The notes under the pieces were generated by a model that had not been told where the DNA came from, did not search any database, and saw only the letters and a list, made by a program, of their open reading frames with translations. The translations under genes and the position numbers were made by a program. Below, piece by piece: positions 1-8,805 of a stretch of 32,618 bases of DNA (the stretch's first letter is position 1; the number at the start of each line of letters is the position of its first letter). Origin of the DNA: Rubrivivax sp. (GTDB lineage: Bacteria; Pseudomonadota; Gammaproteobacteria; Burkholderiales; Burkholderiaceae_C); assembly GCA_016790425.1 (NCBI GenBank), contig JAEUPF010000096.1:1-32618 (forward strand), in the 5' to 3' direction.

Positions 1-323
1 CGCCGCAGGTACAGCGCGGTGGCGTGCGCCGGGTCGCGCTCTTGCATGCGCGCGTACTGGATGGTGAAGCCGATGCCGAACAGCAGGCTGAACATGCTGT
101 TGAACTTGCCCGAGAACAGCGCCTCGCGCACCTGCTCGGCGAACTGGTCGTAAGGCGCCTTCCACAGGTGCGAGCCGTCTGCCTCGACGAAGAACGAGGC
201 CGAGAAGCCGGGCATGTTCATGATCAGGATGCCCATCAGCGCGAAGCCGCGCAGGATGTCGAGCACGGGCAGCCGCTCGGTCACGGGCAACTGCGCGGAG
301 GGAGCATCGTGGGTGCTTGGCAT
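1..323 (-). CDS. DUF418/YeiB-family membrane protein, N-terminal part (cut by window edge)
   Basis: The reading frame opens at an ATG at 323 and runs leftward off the window without a stop, so only about 107 N-terminal residues are visible. The protein carries the hallmark of DUF418/YeiB proteins: a short polar N-terminus, then R-L-P-V-L-D-I-L-R-G-F-A-L-M-G-I-L-I-M-N around residues 17-36 (an arginine-led LDxLRGFALxGIL signature running into a first membrane helix). Around residues 75-90 comes a KFNSMFSLLFGIGF-type second helix, also typical of the family. These are multi-pass inner-membrane proteins of uncertain function, sometimes suggested to be transporters or acyltransferase relatives. 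The family call is firm; no function can be given. It is divergent from the CBS gene, with 248 bp between them in which no further gene is seen. Confidence 0.85.
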   Translation of the reverse strand, partial: MPSTHDAPSAQLPVTERLPVLDILRGFALMGILIMNMPGFSASFFVEADGSHLWKAPYDQFAEQVREALFSGKFNSMFSLLFGIGFTIQYARMQERDPAHATALYLR

Positions 324-571
324 GTTGCGGGTGGCACGGTGGCCGGTGGCGGGCGCGCGGCGGCCCGGGAGGGCGGCAGCATGCGCTTGTGGCGGCGCGA
401 TGGCAAGGCGCGAGGGCGGCCGCGACCCTTCGGTGCGCCGCTGCCTAACGGGGCCGCGGGGAGGCGGCCCGCGCGGGCCGGCGCGAAAAAACTCTTGCCC
501 CGCCGCCGGAAATTCGGCAGGCTTGCCTCTCGCCGGCCGGAGGGACCGGTGCTCTGCCAGGGAGTTTTCCG

Positions 572-1000
572 ATGAAGCCCGTTTCCGAACTGCTCGACAA
601 GCGCGACGGCACGCTGTGGCACGTGCGCCCCGACGACACCGTCTACGCCGCGCTGGAACTGCTTGCCAGCTACGAGGTGGGCGCGCTGATGGTCATGGAC
701 GGCGGCCGTCTCGTGGGCGTGTTCTCCGAGCGCGACTACACGCGCAAGATCGCGCTCGTCGGCCGCAACTCGCGCGAAACGCGCGTGGCAGAGATCATGA
801 CCCGCAACGTCGTCACCGTCGCCCCGAAGACCACCACCACCGAGGCGATGGCGCTGATGAGCGAGAAGAAGATCCGCCACCTGCCGGTGCTCGACGGCAC
901 CACGGTGCTCGGCATGATCTCCATCCGCGACATCATGGACGACATCATCGCCGACCACGAATCGACGATCGCGCACCTGGAAAGCTACATCCAGTCCTGA
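572..1000 (+). CDS. Two-CBS-domain protein
   Basis: This 142-residue protein is almost entirely a Bateman module: CBS1 at about residues 10-62 (ending GVFSERDYTRKI) and CBS2 at about 75-132 (MTRNVVTVAPKTTTTEAMALM, then HLPVLDG and GMISIRDIMDD). No catalytic domain is attached. Such stand-alone CBS pairs bind adenosyl ligands (AMP, ATP, NADH or SAM) and act as energy or redox sensors for partner proteins; the ligand here is not predictable. A GGGAG motif lies a few bases before the ATG. The gene is followed at once by a strong stem-loop, so it is probably transcribed alone. The downstream histidine kinase begins 86 bp later on the same strand, and a functional link is only positional. Confidence 0.93.
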   Translation: MKPVSELLDKRDGTLWHVRPDDTVYAALELLASYEVGALMVMDGGRLVGVFSERDYTRKIALVGRNSRETRVAEIMTRNVVTVAPKTTTTEAMALMSEKKIRHLPVLDGTTVLGMISIRDIMDDIIADHESTIAHLESYIQS

Positions 1001-1001
1001 G

Positions 1002-1055
1002 CCGCGGCAGAACCGCGAACACCGCCACCCCGCCGGCGGCGCGGTTCTGCCGCGG
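1002..1055 (+). terminator. Strong stem-loop after the CBS gene (terminator or mRNA 3' end)
   Basis: Two bases after the CBS stop codon lies a perfect 16-bp inverted repeat: CCGCGGCAGAACCGCG at 1002-1017 and its exact complement at 1040-1055, with a 22-nt loop. There is no T-run afterwards, so it is not a textbook intrinsic terminator. It could still end transcription with help from Rho, or protect the mRNA 3' end. It also separates the CBS gene from the histidine kinase that starts at 1087. Confidence 0.7.
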
Positions 1056-1086
1056 ACCAGGGGCGAACCGATATCCTCTGGGGCTG

Positions 1087-3063
1087 ATGACCGGCCCTGC
1101 CGTCCCCGACGCTGCTGCCCGCGCCGCCGCTGCCGCGGCCCCTGCGCAAGCGGGGGCGCCTGCCGTGCCGCCGTCTGCGCCGGCATCGAACGATGCCGCT
1201 GCGGGCCCTTCGGCCGGCATGTCCGACAGCACGCCCGGCCTGGCCGGCGCCGCCGGCCCCGGCGCCGCCGGTGCGCTGGCCGCGACCATCGCCACTTCGG
1301 TGCAGCGCGAGATGCTGCGCCTGGCGCTGCGCACGTCCACCGCCAGCGTGGCGCTGCTGGTGGCGGCGTTCAGCTACATCGCCTGGGTCGGCTGGCACGC
1401 CGGCCGGCCCGACGTGGCAGGGGTGGTGCTGGCGCTGGGGGTGCCGGCCGCGCTGTGGCGGCTGTGGCTGCGCCGGCGCTACGCCGCCACCGGCGCGCTG
1501 GCGCCGCGGGCGATCCGCGCCGCCGTGCGCCAGCTCGAAGCGAACGCGGCGCTGGTGGGCGTGATGTGGGTCACCGCCACGGCCACGGTCTACCCGCTGC
1601 TCACCGGCATGCCGGCCACCGTCTACGTCGTCATCATCTGCGGCTCGGTGGCGGTGGCCGCCTCGTTCATGTCCCTGGCCGGGCGCAGCTTCTTCATCCT
1701 GGCGGTGCTGCAGCTGGGCTCGCTGGTGCTGGTGAGCCTGGCCGTGCCGCCGGTGCAATCGGTGCCGCTGGCCGTGCTGGTGGCGCTGTACGGCTTCGCG
1801 ATGGCGCGCGCGGCGCGCGAGTTCCGCGCCTCTTCCACCAGCGCCATGCGGCACAGCCTGGAAGTGGACTACGCCAACGACTCGCTGCGCCACGCCAAGG
1901 AAGCGGCCGAGGCGGCCAACATCGCCAAGAGCCAGTTCCTGGCCACGATGAGCCACGAGATCCGCACGCCGATGAACGGCGTCCTCGGCGCGCTCGAGCT
2001 GCTGCGCCACACGCCGCTGGACATGCGCCAGAAGCGGCTGGTGAAGACGGCGTCGGCCTCGGGCGAGTCGCTGATGGACATCCTCAACGACGTGCTCGAC
2101 CACTCCAAGATCGAGGCCGGCAAGCTCTCGCTGGTGGCCACGCCGATGTCGCTGCACTCGGTGGTGACGGCGGCGGCGGCGCTGTTCCGCGCCAACGCCG
2201 AGACGCGCGGCCTGGCGATCACGCTGCAGATCGGCGAAGGCGTGCCCGACGGCGTCATCGGTGATGCGCCGCGGCTGAAGCAGGTGCTGCTGAACCTCAT
2301 CGGCAACGGCGTCAAGTTCACCGAGCGCGGCGGCATCACGCTGCGGCTGTCGGAGGCCGACGTCATCAGCACGCCGGGGCAGCGCTCCGACCGCCGCCGC
2401 GTGCGCTTCGAGGTCAAGGACACCGGCATCGGCATCCCGCCCGATGCGCTGGGCCAGGTGTTCCTGCCCTTCCACCAGGTGCAGAACACGCGCGCGCGGC
2501 TGCGCGGCGGCACCGGCCTCGGGCTGGCGATCAGCCAGCGCATCATCGAGGCGATGGGCGGGCGGATCGAGGTGGAAAGCCGGCTGGGGGCGGGTTCGAC
2601 GTTCCGTTTCGAGCTGGAGTTCGAACTGGCGCCCAACGTCGTGCTGCCCAGCACCGACAGCGACTTCGGCCGCCTGGACGGCTCCGACCGCCTGCACGGC
2701 ATGGTGCTGCTGGTGGAGGACAACATCGTCAACCGGCTGGTGGGCGCGGAGATGCTGCGCTCGCTGGGGCTGGAGGTGATCGAAGCCGAGGACGGCGCCA
2801 AGGGCGTGGCGCTGCTGGAGCGCCAGCGCGTCGATCTCGTGCTGATGGACCTGCAGATGCCGCTGCTCGACGGCCTGGGGGCGACGCGGCAGGTGCGCGA
2901 GCGCGAAGCGCGGCTGCGGCTGCCGCGGGTGCCGATCGTCGCGCTGACGGCGAACGCGTTCGACGAGGACGTCACCGCGTCGATGGCGGCGGGGATGGAT
3001 GGCCACCTCGCGAAGCCGTATTCGCGGGAACAGTTGTTCGAGTTGCTGCGGCGCTGGCTGTAG
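1087..3063 (+). CDS. Membrane-bound hybrid sensor histidine kinase with C-terminal receiver
   Basis: The 658-residue protein has an Ala/Pro-rich N-terminus, about six membrane helices (roughly residues 86-104, 109-128, 155-172, 177-197, 201-221, 225-241), then HisKA with H-box SHEIRTPMN (phospho-acceptor H290). The HATPase domain follows (N-box LLNLIGNGVKFTERGG, G1 DTGIGIP, F-box FLPFHQV, G2 GGTGLGLAI), and a receiver domain ends the protein (acidic EDN pocket near 543, phospho-acceptor D588 in LMDLQMP, conserved K643). No PAS, HAMP or periplasmic sensor domain is seen, so the signal probably acts on the membrane block. No Hpt domain or cognate regulator lies nearby, so the phosphorelay partner is elsewhere. 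The start is uncertain: ATG 1087 is preferred because it precedes all membrane segments, but ATG 1219 in the same frame would only trim the low-complexity N-terminus. Confidence 0.93.
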   Translation: MTGPAVPDAAARAAAAAAPAQAGAPAVPPSAPASNDAAAGPSAGMSDSTPGLAGAAGPGAAGALAATIATSVQREMLRLALRTSTASVALLVAAFSYIAWVGWHAGRPDVAGVVLALGVPAALWRLWLRRRYAATGALAPRAIRAAVRQLEANAALVGVMWVTATATVYPLLTGMPATVYVVIICGSVAVAASFMSLAGRSFFILAVLQLGSLVLVSLAVPPVQSVPLAVLVALYGFAMARAAREFRASSTSAMRHSLEVDYANDSLRHAKEAAEAANIAKSQFLATMSHEIRTPMNGVLGALELLRHTPLDMRQKRLVKTASASGESLMDILNDVLDHSKIEAGKLSLVATPMSLHSVVTAAAALFRANAETRGLAITLQIGEGVPDGVIGDAPRLKQVLLNLIGNGVKFTERGGITLRLSEADVISTPGQRSDRRRVRFEVKDTGIGIPPDALGQVFLPFHQVQNTRARLRGGTGLGLAISQRIIEAMGGRIEVESRLGAGSTFRFELEFELAPNVVLPSTDSDFGRLDGSDRLHGMVLLVEDNIVNRLVGAEMLRSLGLEVIEAEDGAKGVALLERQRVDLVLMDLQMPLLDGLGATRQVREREARLRLPRVPIVALTANAFDEDVTASMAAGMDGHLAKPYSREQLFELLRRWL

Positions 3064-3136
3064 CGCTCACCGTCTCCGCTTTCGGCGAGCGACGGCAGGC
3101 GCGCGCTCCTGCCGCCGCGACGAAGGGGAGTGCAAC

Positions 3137-3172
3137 CAGGCCGCGAAACCGGGCCGCGAAACCAGGCCGCGG
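3137..3172. repeat. Short 13-bp tandem repeat between convergent genes
   Basis: A unit CRGGCCGCGAAAC occurs twice in full and a third time in part, between the 3' ends of the hybrid kinase (+) and coaX (-). A weak hairpin (CGCTCaCC...GGcGAGCG, about 3063-3091) precedes it. Probably slippage-derived; no function assigned. Confidence 0.6.
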
Positions 3173-3179
3173 GCCGGCG

Positions 3180-3983
3180 TCATCCGGGCTTGGCCGCCCG
3201 CCGGCTCGCCTCCAGATGCAGCAGCCCGTCGAAGATGAGCGTGTCCACCATCTCGAACGGCACCTCGAGCGTGGGCCCCACCTTCACCGCCGCGCCGCCC
3301 GAGATCAACAGCGCCGGCGCATGCCCCGCCCGTGCCGCCAGCCGCCGGTACTGCCGCTCGATGGCACCGGCGATGCCGTTGGTGCCGCCGCTCATCAGCG
3401 CGTCGCTCGTGTTGGTGGGGAAGTCCACCACGTCGCCGGTGGGTACGCGCAGCCCGGCGGTGCCCATCTCGAGTGCCTTCAGCATCAGGCCGAAGCCGGG
3501 CAGGATGAGGCCGCCGAGGAAGCGGCCCTTCGCGTCCAGCGCGTCGACCGTGACCGCGGTGCCCACCATCACCACGAGGGCAGCGCGCGGCGCGCTGCCG
3601 CCGGCCGCGGCGTCGGCCAGGGCGCGGTGGCGGGCGCCCGCCAGCGCCACCCAGCGGTCGGCGCCCAGGCGGTGCGGGTGGTCGTAGCCGTTCACGAGCC
3701 CGGCTTCGGCGGCGGCGGGCACCACCCAGCGCGGCACCACTTCCCACGCCGCCATCTGCTCTTCGACGCGGCGGCGGACGGCGTCGCCGGCGACGATGGA
3801 GCCGAGCATCGCGGCCGGTTCAGGCAGCGCCTTCCAGTCGCCTTCGGCCAGTTCGTCGATCGTCTCCAGGAACACGGCGCCGTGCGCCAGCACCGCGGCA
3901 CCGGGGCGCGGCGCCTCGTACAGCGCCCACTTCAGGCGCGTGTTGCCGACGTCGATGGCCAGGAAACCGCGCGGCTGGGGCAT
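3180..3983 (-). CDS. coaX: Type III pantothenate kinase
   Basis: The 267-residue protein catalyses the first step of CoA synthesis, ATP-dependent phosphorylation of pantothenate, in the cytosol. It shows the ASKHA-fold motifs of CoaX: phosphate-1 loop DVGNTRLKW (D11), G107-A-D-R-W for pantothenate and metal binding, and GTAVTVD (141-147). GGLILPG and the C-terminal LLISGG segment complete the fold. The length matches the family. The ATG at 3983 is the only methionine just ahead of the DVGNTR strand. In many betaproteobacteria coaX follows birA; here birA is absent and coaX is divergent from icmF, with a 24-bp palindrome 50 bp upstream of its start. Pairing with a CoA-ester mutase is metabolically sensible but may be accidental. 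Confidence 0.95.
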   Translation of the reverse strand: MPQPRGFLAIDVGNTRLKWALYEAPRPGAAVLAHGAVFLETIDELAEGDWKALPEPAAMLGSIVAGDAVRRRVEEQMAAWEVVPRWVVPAAAEAGLVNGYDHPHRLGADRWVALAGARHRALADAAAGGSAPRAALVVMVGTAVTVDALDAKGRFLGGLILPGFGLMLKALEMGTAGLRVPTGDVVDFPTNTSDALMSGGTNGIAGAIERQYRRLAARAGHAPALLISGGAAVKVGPTLEVPFEMVDTLIFDGLLHLEASRRAAKPG

Positions 3984-4032
3984 GGGCGCGCATGGTAGCG
4001 AGCCCGGCGCGGCGATGGCATCATCGGCCGCG

Positions 4033-4056
4033 CCAATTGACGTTAACGTCAATTGG
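4033..4056. promoter_or_regulatory. 24-bp perfect palindrome, candidate operator for icmF and/or coaX
   Basis: CCAATTGACGTT is followed immediately by its exact reverse complement, centred between 4044 and 4045. It is an AT-rich island in very GC-rich DNA, in the divergent coaX/icmF promoter region, 50 bp from the coaX start and about 127 bp from the icmF start. A dimeric regulator site is the natural reading. The core TTGACGTTAACGTCAA resembles, from memory, operators of MerR-type LiuR-like regulators of branched-chain amino acid degradation, but a TetR-type site is equally possible. No regulator gene is adjacent. Confidence 0.7.
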
Positions 4057-4182
4057 GCGCCTGGCCCTCCGGCCGCCCTGCCCCTGCCGGCTCTGCCGGC
4101 TCTGCAGGCCTTGCCGGCCGGCTGCCAGGCTCCTCGCTGCCCACTGCCAACGCCCTGACGCGCCTGCCGCGCGCCGCCCGCC

Positions 4183-7100
4183 ATGACCGACCTTGCCGCC
4201 GAATTCCAGGCCCTCGCCCAGTACCGCCCGACGAACAAGGTGCGCTTCGTCACCGCGGCCAGCCTGTTCGACGGCCACGACGCGGCCATCAACATCATGC
4301 GCCGCATCCTGCAGGGCATGGGTGCCGAGGTCATCCACCTCGGCCACAACCGCAGCGTCGAGGAAATCGCCACCGCAGCGCTGCAGGAAGACGTGCAGGG
4401 CATCGCCGTCAGCAGCTACCAGGGCGGCCACGTCGAGTACTTCCGCTACATGGTCGACCTGCTGCGCGAGCGCGGCGGCGCCGGCATCCAGGTCTTCGGC
4501 GGCGGCGGCGGCGTCATCGTGCCGGCCGAGATCCGCGAACTGCAGGCCTACGGCGTGGCGCGCATCTACTCGCCCGAGGACGGGCAGCGCATGGGCCTGG
4601 CCGGAATGATCGGCGAGATGGTGATGCGCTGCGACCACGACCTGTCGGCGCAGGCGCCCACGGACGCCGCCGCGCTGCAAGGCCACACCGGGGCCGCCTG
4701 GCGCGCCTTGGCGCAGGCCATCACGGCGCTGGAAAACGGCAAGGCCGCGCCGGCGTTGAAGGCCGCGCTCGCCGGGGCCGCGAAGGACACGAAGATCCCC
4801 GTGCTCGGCGTCACCGGCACCGGCGGCGCCGGCAAGTCCAGCCTCACCGACGAGCTGATCCGCCGCCTGCGCCTGGACCAGGGCGATTCGCTGCGCATCG
4901 CCGTCATCAGCATCGACCCCAGCCGGCGCAAGAGCGGCGGCGCGCTCCTGGGCGATCGCATCCGCATGAACGCGATCTCGCCCTGGCAGCAGGGGCCGCG
5001 CGTGTTCATGCGCAGCCTCGCCACGCGCGACTTCGGCAGCGAGATCAGCCAGGCGCTGCCCGAGGTCGTCACCGCCTGCAAGGCCGCCGGCTTCGACCTC
5101 GTCGTCGTCGAGACCTCGGGCATCGGCCAGGGCGACGCGGCCATCGTGCCGCTGGTGGATGTGCCGCTGTACGTGATGACGCCGGAGTACGGTGCGGCCA
5201 GCCAGCTGGAGAAGATCGACATGCTCGACTTCGCCCAGTTCGTGGCCATCAACAAGTTCGACCGCAAGGGCGCCGCCGACGCGCTGCGCGACGTGGCCAA
5301 GCAGGTGCAGCGCAACCGGTCGGCGTTCAAGACGCCGCCCGAGCAGATGCCCGTGTTCGGCACGATGGCCAGCCGCTTCAACGACGACGGCGTCACGGCG
5401 CTGTACCAGGCGCTGCTGCCGCGGCTGGCGGAGCTGGGGCTGAAGGTGGACACCGCGGCACCCGGCGCGAAGGGCCGGCTGCCGCAGGTGACCACGCGCG
5501 CCAGCACGCACCAGGTGCCGGTCGTGCCGCCGGGGCGCGTGCGCTACCTGGCCGACATCGCCGACGCGGTGCGCAGCTACAAGCGCCGCGCGCGCGAGCA
5601 GGCGGCGCTGGCACGCGAGATCCAGCAGCTTCGCGAGAGCGCGCGCATGCTGGCCGCGGCGGCGCCGCCGATGGCCGAAGGGGCCGCGGACACGCGCAGC
5701 GTGCTCCAGGCGCAGGCGGCCCTGCGCGAGGCGAAGCTCGAGCCGGCAGCGAAGAAGCTGCTGGCGATGTGGCCGCAGATGAAGCAGGCCTACGCCGGCG
5801 ACGAGTACGTGGTGAAGATCCGCGACAAGGAGATCCGCACGGCGCTCGTGCACACCACGCTGTCGGGCAGCAAGATCCGCAAGGTGGCGCTGCCCGGCTA
5901 CGAGGACCACGGCGAACTCCTGAAGTGGCTGCTGCTGGAGAACGTGCCGGGCAGCTTCCCCTACACCGCAGGCGTCTTCGCCTTCAAGCGCGAGAACGAG
6001 GACCCCACGCGCATGTTCGCGGGCGAAGGCGACGCCTTCCGCACCAACCGGCGCTTCAAGCTGGTGAGCGAAGGCATGCCGGCCAAGCGCCTTTCCACCG
6101 CCTTCGACTCGGTGACGCTGTACGGCAACGACCCCGACCTGAGGCCCGACATCTACGGCAAGGTCGGCAATTCGGGCGTCAGCATCGCCACGCTCGAAGA
6201 CCTGAAGGTGCTCTATTCGGGCTTCGACCTGTGCGCGCCGAACACCAGCGTCAGCATGACGATCAACGGCCCGGCGCCGACGATCCTGGCGATGTTCATG
6301 AACGCCGCCGTCGACCAGCAGCTGGACAAGTTCCGCGCCGACAACCAGCGCGAACCCACCGACGACGAAGCGGCCAAGATCCGCGCCTGGGCGCTGGCCA
6401 ACGTGCGCGGCACGGTGCAGGCCGACATCCTGAAGGAAGACCAGGGCCAGAACACCTGCATCTTCTCCACCGAGTTCAGCCTGAAGGTGATGGGCGACAT
6501 CGCCGAGTACTTCGTGCACCACGACGTGCGCAACTTCTACTCGGTGAGCATCTCCGGCTACCACATCGCCGAGGCCGGTGCCAACCCGATCAGCCAGCTC
6601 GCGTTCACGCTTTCCAACGGCTTCACGTATGTCGAGGCGTACCTGGCGCGCGGCATGCACATCGACGACTTCGCGCCGAACCTCAGCTTCTTCTTCAGCA
6701 ACGGCATGGACCCCGAGTACACGGTGCTCGGGCGGGTGGCGCGGCGCATCTGGGCCACCGCGATGCGCGACCGCTACGGTGCCAACGAGCGCAGCCAGAA
6801 GCTGAAGTACCACTGCCAGACCAGCGGCCGTTCACTGCACGCGCAGGAGATCGCCTTCAACGACATCCGCACCACGCTGCAGGCGCTGATCGCCACCTAC
6901 GACAACGCCAACAGCCTGCACACCAATGCCTACGACGAGGCGATCACCACGCCCACCGAGGAAAGCGTGCGCCGCGCGATGGCGATCCAGCTCGTCATCA
7001 ACCGCGAGTGGGGGCTGGCGAAGAACGAGAACCCGAACCAGGGCGCCTTCGTCATCGACGAGCTGACCGAGCTCGTCGAGGAAGCGGTGCTGGCCGAGTT

Positions 7101-7506
7101 CGAGCGCATCGCCGAGCGCGGCGGCGTGCTCGGCGCGATGGAAACGGGCTACCAGCGCGGCAAGATCCAGGAGGAGAGCCTGCACTACGAGATGCTCAAG
7201 CACACCGGCGAGTACCCGATCATCGGCGTCAACACCTTCCGCAACCCGGCCGGCGACCCGGTGCCCGAGCACATCGAACTCGCCCGCAGCACCGAGGAAG
7301 AGAAGCAAAGCCAGCTCGCCCGCCTGGCCGACTTCCACGCCCGCCATGCCGCCGAGGCACCGCTGCTGCTGGAACGTCTTCAGCGCGCGGTGATCGAGAA
7401 CCGCAACGTCTTCGCGGTGCTGATGGACGCGGTACGCTGCTGCTCGCTGGGGCAGATCACGAAGGCGTTGTTCGAGGTGGGCGGGCAGTACCGGCGCAGC
7501 ATGTGA
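4183..7506 (+). CDS. icmF: Fused isobutyryl-CoA mutase IcmF (B12 domain, G-protein chaperone, mutase)
   Basis: This 1107-residue adenosylcobalamin enzyme interconverts isobutyryl-CoA and n-butyryl-CoA. Domain order is as in known IcmF: B12-binding domain (about 10-150, base-off ligand H32 in FDGHDAA), MeaI-like P-loop GTPase chaperone (about 200-420, Walker A GTGGAGKS 212-219), linker, and acyl-CoA mutase barrel (about 540-1100). Two substrate-pocket residues separate mutases: methylmalonyl-CoA mutase has Tyr and Arg, whereas here they are F612 (MFAGEG) and Q756 (DQGQNTCIF). They are 144 residues apart, as for F598/Q742 of Geobacillus IcmF, so isobutyryl/butyryl specificity is favoured over methylmalonyl-CoA. 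No clear Shine-Dalgarno precedes the ATG. The gene stands alone with a palindrome upstream. The bkd operon in this window makes its likely substrate. Confidence 0.96.
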   Translation: MTDLAAEFQALAQYRPTNKVRFVTAASLFDGHDAAINIMRRILQGMGAEVIHLGHNRSVEEIATAALQEDVQGIAVSSYQGGHVEYFRYMVDLLRERGGAGIQVFGGGGGVIVPAEIRELQAYGVARIYSPEDGQRMGLAGMIGEMVMRCDHDLSAQAPTDAAALQGHTGAAWRALAQAITALENGKAAPALKAALAGAAKDTKIPVLGVTGTGGAGKSSLTDELIRRLRLDQGDSLRIAVISIDPSRRKSGGALLGDRIRMNAISPWQQGPRVFMRSLATRDFGSEISQALPEVVTACKAAGFDLVVVETSGIGQGDAAIVPLVDVPLYVMTPEYGAASQLEKIDMLDFAQFVAINKFDRKGAADALRDVAKQVQRNRSAFKTPPEQMPVFGTMASRFNDDGVTALYQALLPRLAELGLKVDTAAPGAKGRLPQVTTRASTHQVPVVPPGRVRYLADIADAVRSYKRRAREQAALAREIQQLRESARMLAAAAPPMAEGAADTRSVLQAQAALREAKLEPAAKKLLAMWPQMKQAYAGDEYVVKIRDKEIRTALVHTTLSGSKIRKVALPGYEDHGELLKWLLLENVPGSFPYTAGVFAFKRENEDPTRMFAGEGDAFRTNRRFKLVSEGMPAKRLSTAFDSVTLYGNDPDLRPDIYGKVGNSGVSIATLEDLKVLYSGFDLCAPNTSVSMTINGPAPTILAMFMNAAVDQQLDKFRADNQREPTDDEAAKIRAWALANVRGTVQADILKEDQGQNTCIFSTEFSLKVMGDIAEYFVHHDVRNFYSVSISGYHIAEAGANPISQLAFTLSNGFTYVEAYLARGMHIDDFAPNLSFFFSNGMDPEYTVLGRVARRIWATAMRDRYGANERSQKLKYHCQTSGRSLHAQEIAFNDIRTTLQALIATYDNANSLHTNAYDEAITTPTEESVRRAMAIQLVINREWGLAKNENPNQGAFVIDELTELVEEAVLAEFERIAERGGVLGAMETGYQRGKIQEESLHYEMLKHTGEYPIIGVNTFRNPAGDPVPEHIELARSTEEEKQSQLARLADFHARHAAEAPLLLERLQRAVIENRNVFAVLMDAVRCCSLGQITKALFEVGGQYRRSM

Positions 7507-7556
7507 GGCATGCCGGCCGCGGCGGATGATCCGTCACCTGCGATCCGGAGGCCGCG

Positions 7557-7805
7557 ATGAACAACACCATCAGCGTCGAACTGCCCGAGCCAATGCTGAG
7601 CTTCGTCGACGAAAGGGTGCGACAAGGGTCCTACGCCGATGCGGCCGACTACCTGCGCGACCTGGTGAAGCGAGACCGTGAAGCGCAGGCCGGCCAGCGA
7701 CTGCGGGAGCTGGTTCAGGAGGGCTTGGACTCCGGACCCGCGAGCCCCCTGACCGAAGCCGAGATCGACGCCATCCGGGCGCGCATCGCGAGCCTCGGCC
7801 GGTGA
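7557..7805 (+). CDS. ParD-like ribbon-helix-helix antitoxin
   Basis: The 82-residue protein begins with the ribbon-helix-helix pattern of ParD/CC2985-type antitoxins: strand TISVELPEPM, then helices SFVDERVRQGSYADAADYLRDLVKRD. An acidic, flexible tail (to GPASPLTEAEIDAIRARI) follows, of the kind that wraps the toxin. A GGAGG motif sits seven bases before the ATG. Its stop TGA overlaps a GTG (GTGA, 7802-7805) that would start the toxin, the usual coupled arrangement. In this family the antitoxin normally also represses its own promoter as a dimer. Because the toxin frame downstream is interrupted, the antitoxin may now be a solitary remnant or may neutralise toxins encoded elsewhere. Confidence 0.9.
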   Translation: MNNTISVELPEPMLSFVDERVRQGSYADAADYLRDLVKRDREAQAGQRLRELVQEGLDSGPASPLTEAEIDAIRARIASLGR

Positions 7806-8122
7806 AGCCCGCGTGACTTCGCCCTCGGGCCAAGGAAGACCTCTCCGACCAAGCCTGGTACTACGCCGAAGTGGCGGGCCAGGCTCTGGCGAACCGCTTC
7901 GTCGACGAAGCGCTCCAAGCCCTCTCGGTGATCGAAGGCAGTCCGGGCATCGGATCGATGCGCTGGAGCTTCCCGGATGCGACACCGCCGCTGCGAGCGT
8001 GGCGGGTAGAGCGCTTCCCAGTCGTGTGGCTGTACTTCGAGCGCCAGGACCACCTCGACGTGGCCCGACTGCTGGGCCAGCGGCAAGACCTCGCGGCGAT
8101 ACTTGCGGCAGGCCTTGACTGA
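7802..8122 (+). pseudogene. ParE/RelE-like toxin interrupted by an early in-frame TGA
   Basis: Read from the GTG that overlaps the antitoxin stop, the frame gives V-K-P-A-stop, then L-R-P-R-A-K-E-D-L-S-D-Q-A-W-Y-Y-A-E. The conserved ParE body continues (ANRFVDEAL, GSMRWSFPD, LRAWRVERFPVVWLYF) to a TGA at 8120-8122. ParE proteins typically begin KPxRLxPRAKxDL, so the TGA at 7814-7816 sits where an arginine CGA would be expected: one C-to-T change explains it. The rest of the frame is intact and family-like, which suggests a recent lesion or a sequence error. Initiation at a GTG at 7871 would give an 83-residue product lacking helix 1. In the active family the target is DNA gyrase or the ribosome. 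Confidence 0.75.
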
Positions 8123-8323
8123 AGTCGGCATCGACCTGCAACCGGCACTACCGCGGTGCCCCCGACCGGCTGCAACGAAGCGGACACTCGCGCCAAGCTG
8201 ATTGGCACGAGCGAAGCGAGTGCAACGGTCTTCCGCGCGTGGGCCAAGCGTTCGATCAGCGCAGGGCAGTTCCGAGCGCCAGCGAGGAACCGCCGCATAT
8301 AAGCCCCGCCACTCTCCGGCACC

Positions 8324-8779
8324 TCACATCATCGCCGCCGCCTTCTTGATCGCCCCGCGGATGCGGTGATAGGTGCCGCAGCGGCAGATGTTCTCGATGG
8401 CGTCGATGTCGGCGTCGCTCGGGTTCTTCTTGCGCTTGAGCAGGTCCACCGCGGCCATGATCTGGCCGGGCTGGCAGAAGCCGCATTGCGGCACGTCGAG
8501 GTCGAGCCAGGCCTGCTGCACCGGGTGGAGCTGGTCTCCGTTGGCCAGGCCCTCGATCGTCGTCACGCTCTTGCCCTGCACCTGCGAGACCTTGATCGAG
8601 CAGGTCGTCTGGGCGCGGCCGTTGACGAGGCAGGTGCAGGCCTTGCACGCGTCGACGCCGCAGCCGTACTTGGGGCCGGTGAGGCCGAGCTTGTCGCGCA
8701 GCACCCACAGGAGCGCCATGTCGGCGGGCGCGTCGACGACGACCGCCTGGTTGTTGACCGTGAAGCTGTAGTTGGGCAT
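8324..8779 (-). CDS. [2Fe-2S] subunit of an IorAB-type molybdenum oxidoreductase
   Basis: This 151-residue protein is the small electron-transfer subunit of the xanthine oxidase family (isoquinoline 1-oxidoreductase alpha-like). It has a plant-ferredoxin-type N-terminal cluster site (C40, C45, C48, C60; CGVDACKAC) and an all-helical second cluster site (C99, C102, C132, C134; QCGFCQPGQ and ICRCGTYHRIR). It would pass electrons from the molybdenum site of the large subunit to an acceptor. It lies 26 bp downstream of the large-subunit gene on the same strand, so the two are co-transcribed. No signal peptide of its own is visible; in such systems the small subunit is exported with the Tat-bearing large subunit. 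No FAD subunit is present, as expected for the IorAB type. Confidence 0.93.
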   Translation of the reverse strand: MPNYSFTVNNQAVVVDAPADMALLWVLRDKLGLTGPKYGCGVDACKACTCLVNGRAQTTCSIKVSQVQGKSVTTIEGLANGDQLHPVQQAWLDLDVPQCGFCQPGQIMAAVDLLKRKKNPSDADIDAIENICRCGTYHRIRGAIKKAAAMM

Positions 8780-8805
8780 GTCGATGCTCCTTGGCGGTTC
8801 TGTCG

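Noticed and set aside
985-3006. 673-codon minus-strand frame opposite the hybrid histidine kinase
   Set aside because: Composition is His/Arg/Gln-rich with no recognisable domain, and it mirrors a full kinase-receiver gene.
4021-6813. Very long open frame (930 codons) on the minus strand opposite icmF
   Set aside because: Its protein is His/Arg/Ala/Val-rich low-complexity sequence with no family features, the usual antisense shadow of a high-GC gene; icmF on the plus strand has complete domains.
4183-7506. Methylmalonyl-CoA or 2-hydroxyisobutyryl-CoA mutase
   Set aside because: The fused three-domain layout with F612 and Q756 is that of IcmF; methylmalonyl-CoA mutase has Tyr and Arg there, and hydroxyisobutyryl-CoA mutase is made of separate subunits with other pocket residues.
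7813-8118. Plus-strand frame of 101 codons as the real toxin partner
   Set aside because: Its translation has no ParE or RelE features. The neighbouring frame shows the whole ParE pattern with one stop, so the latter is the toxin.
8123-8323. Small gene or RNA between the toxin and iorA
   Set aside because: A short GGCAC/GTGCC hairpin near 8144-8160 is visible, but no frame with a ribosome-binding site and no recognisable RNA was found.
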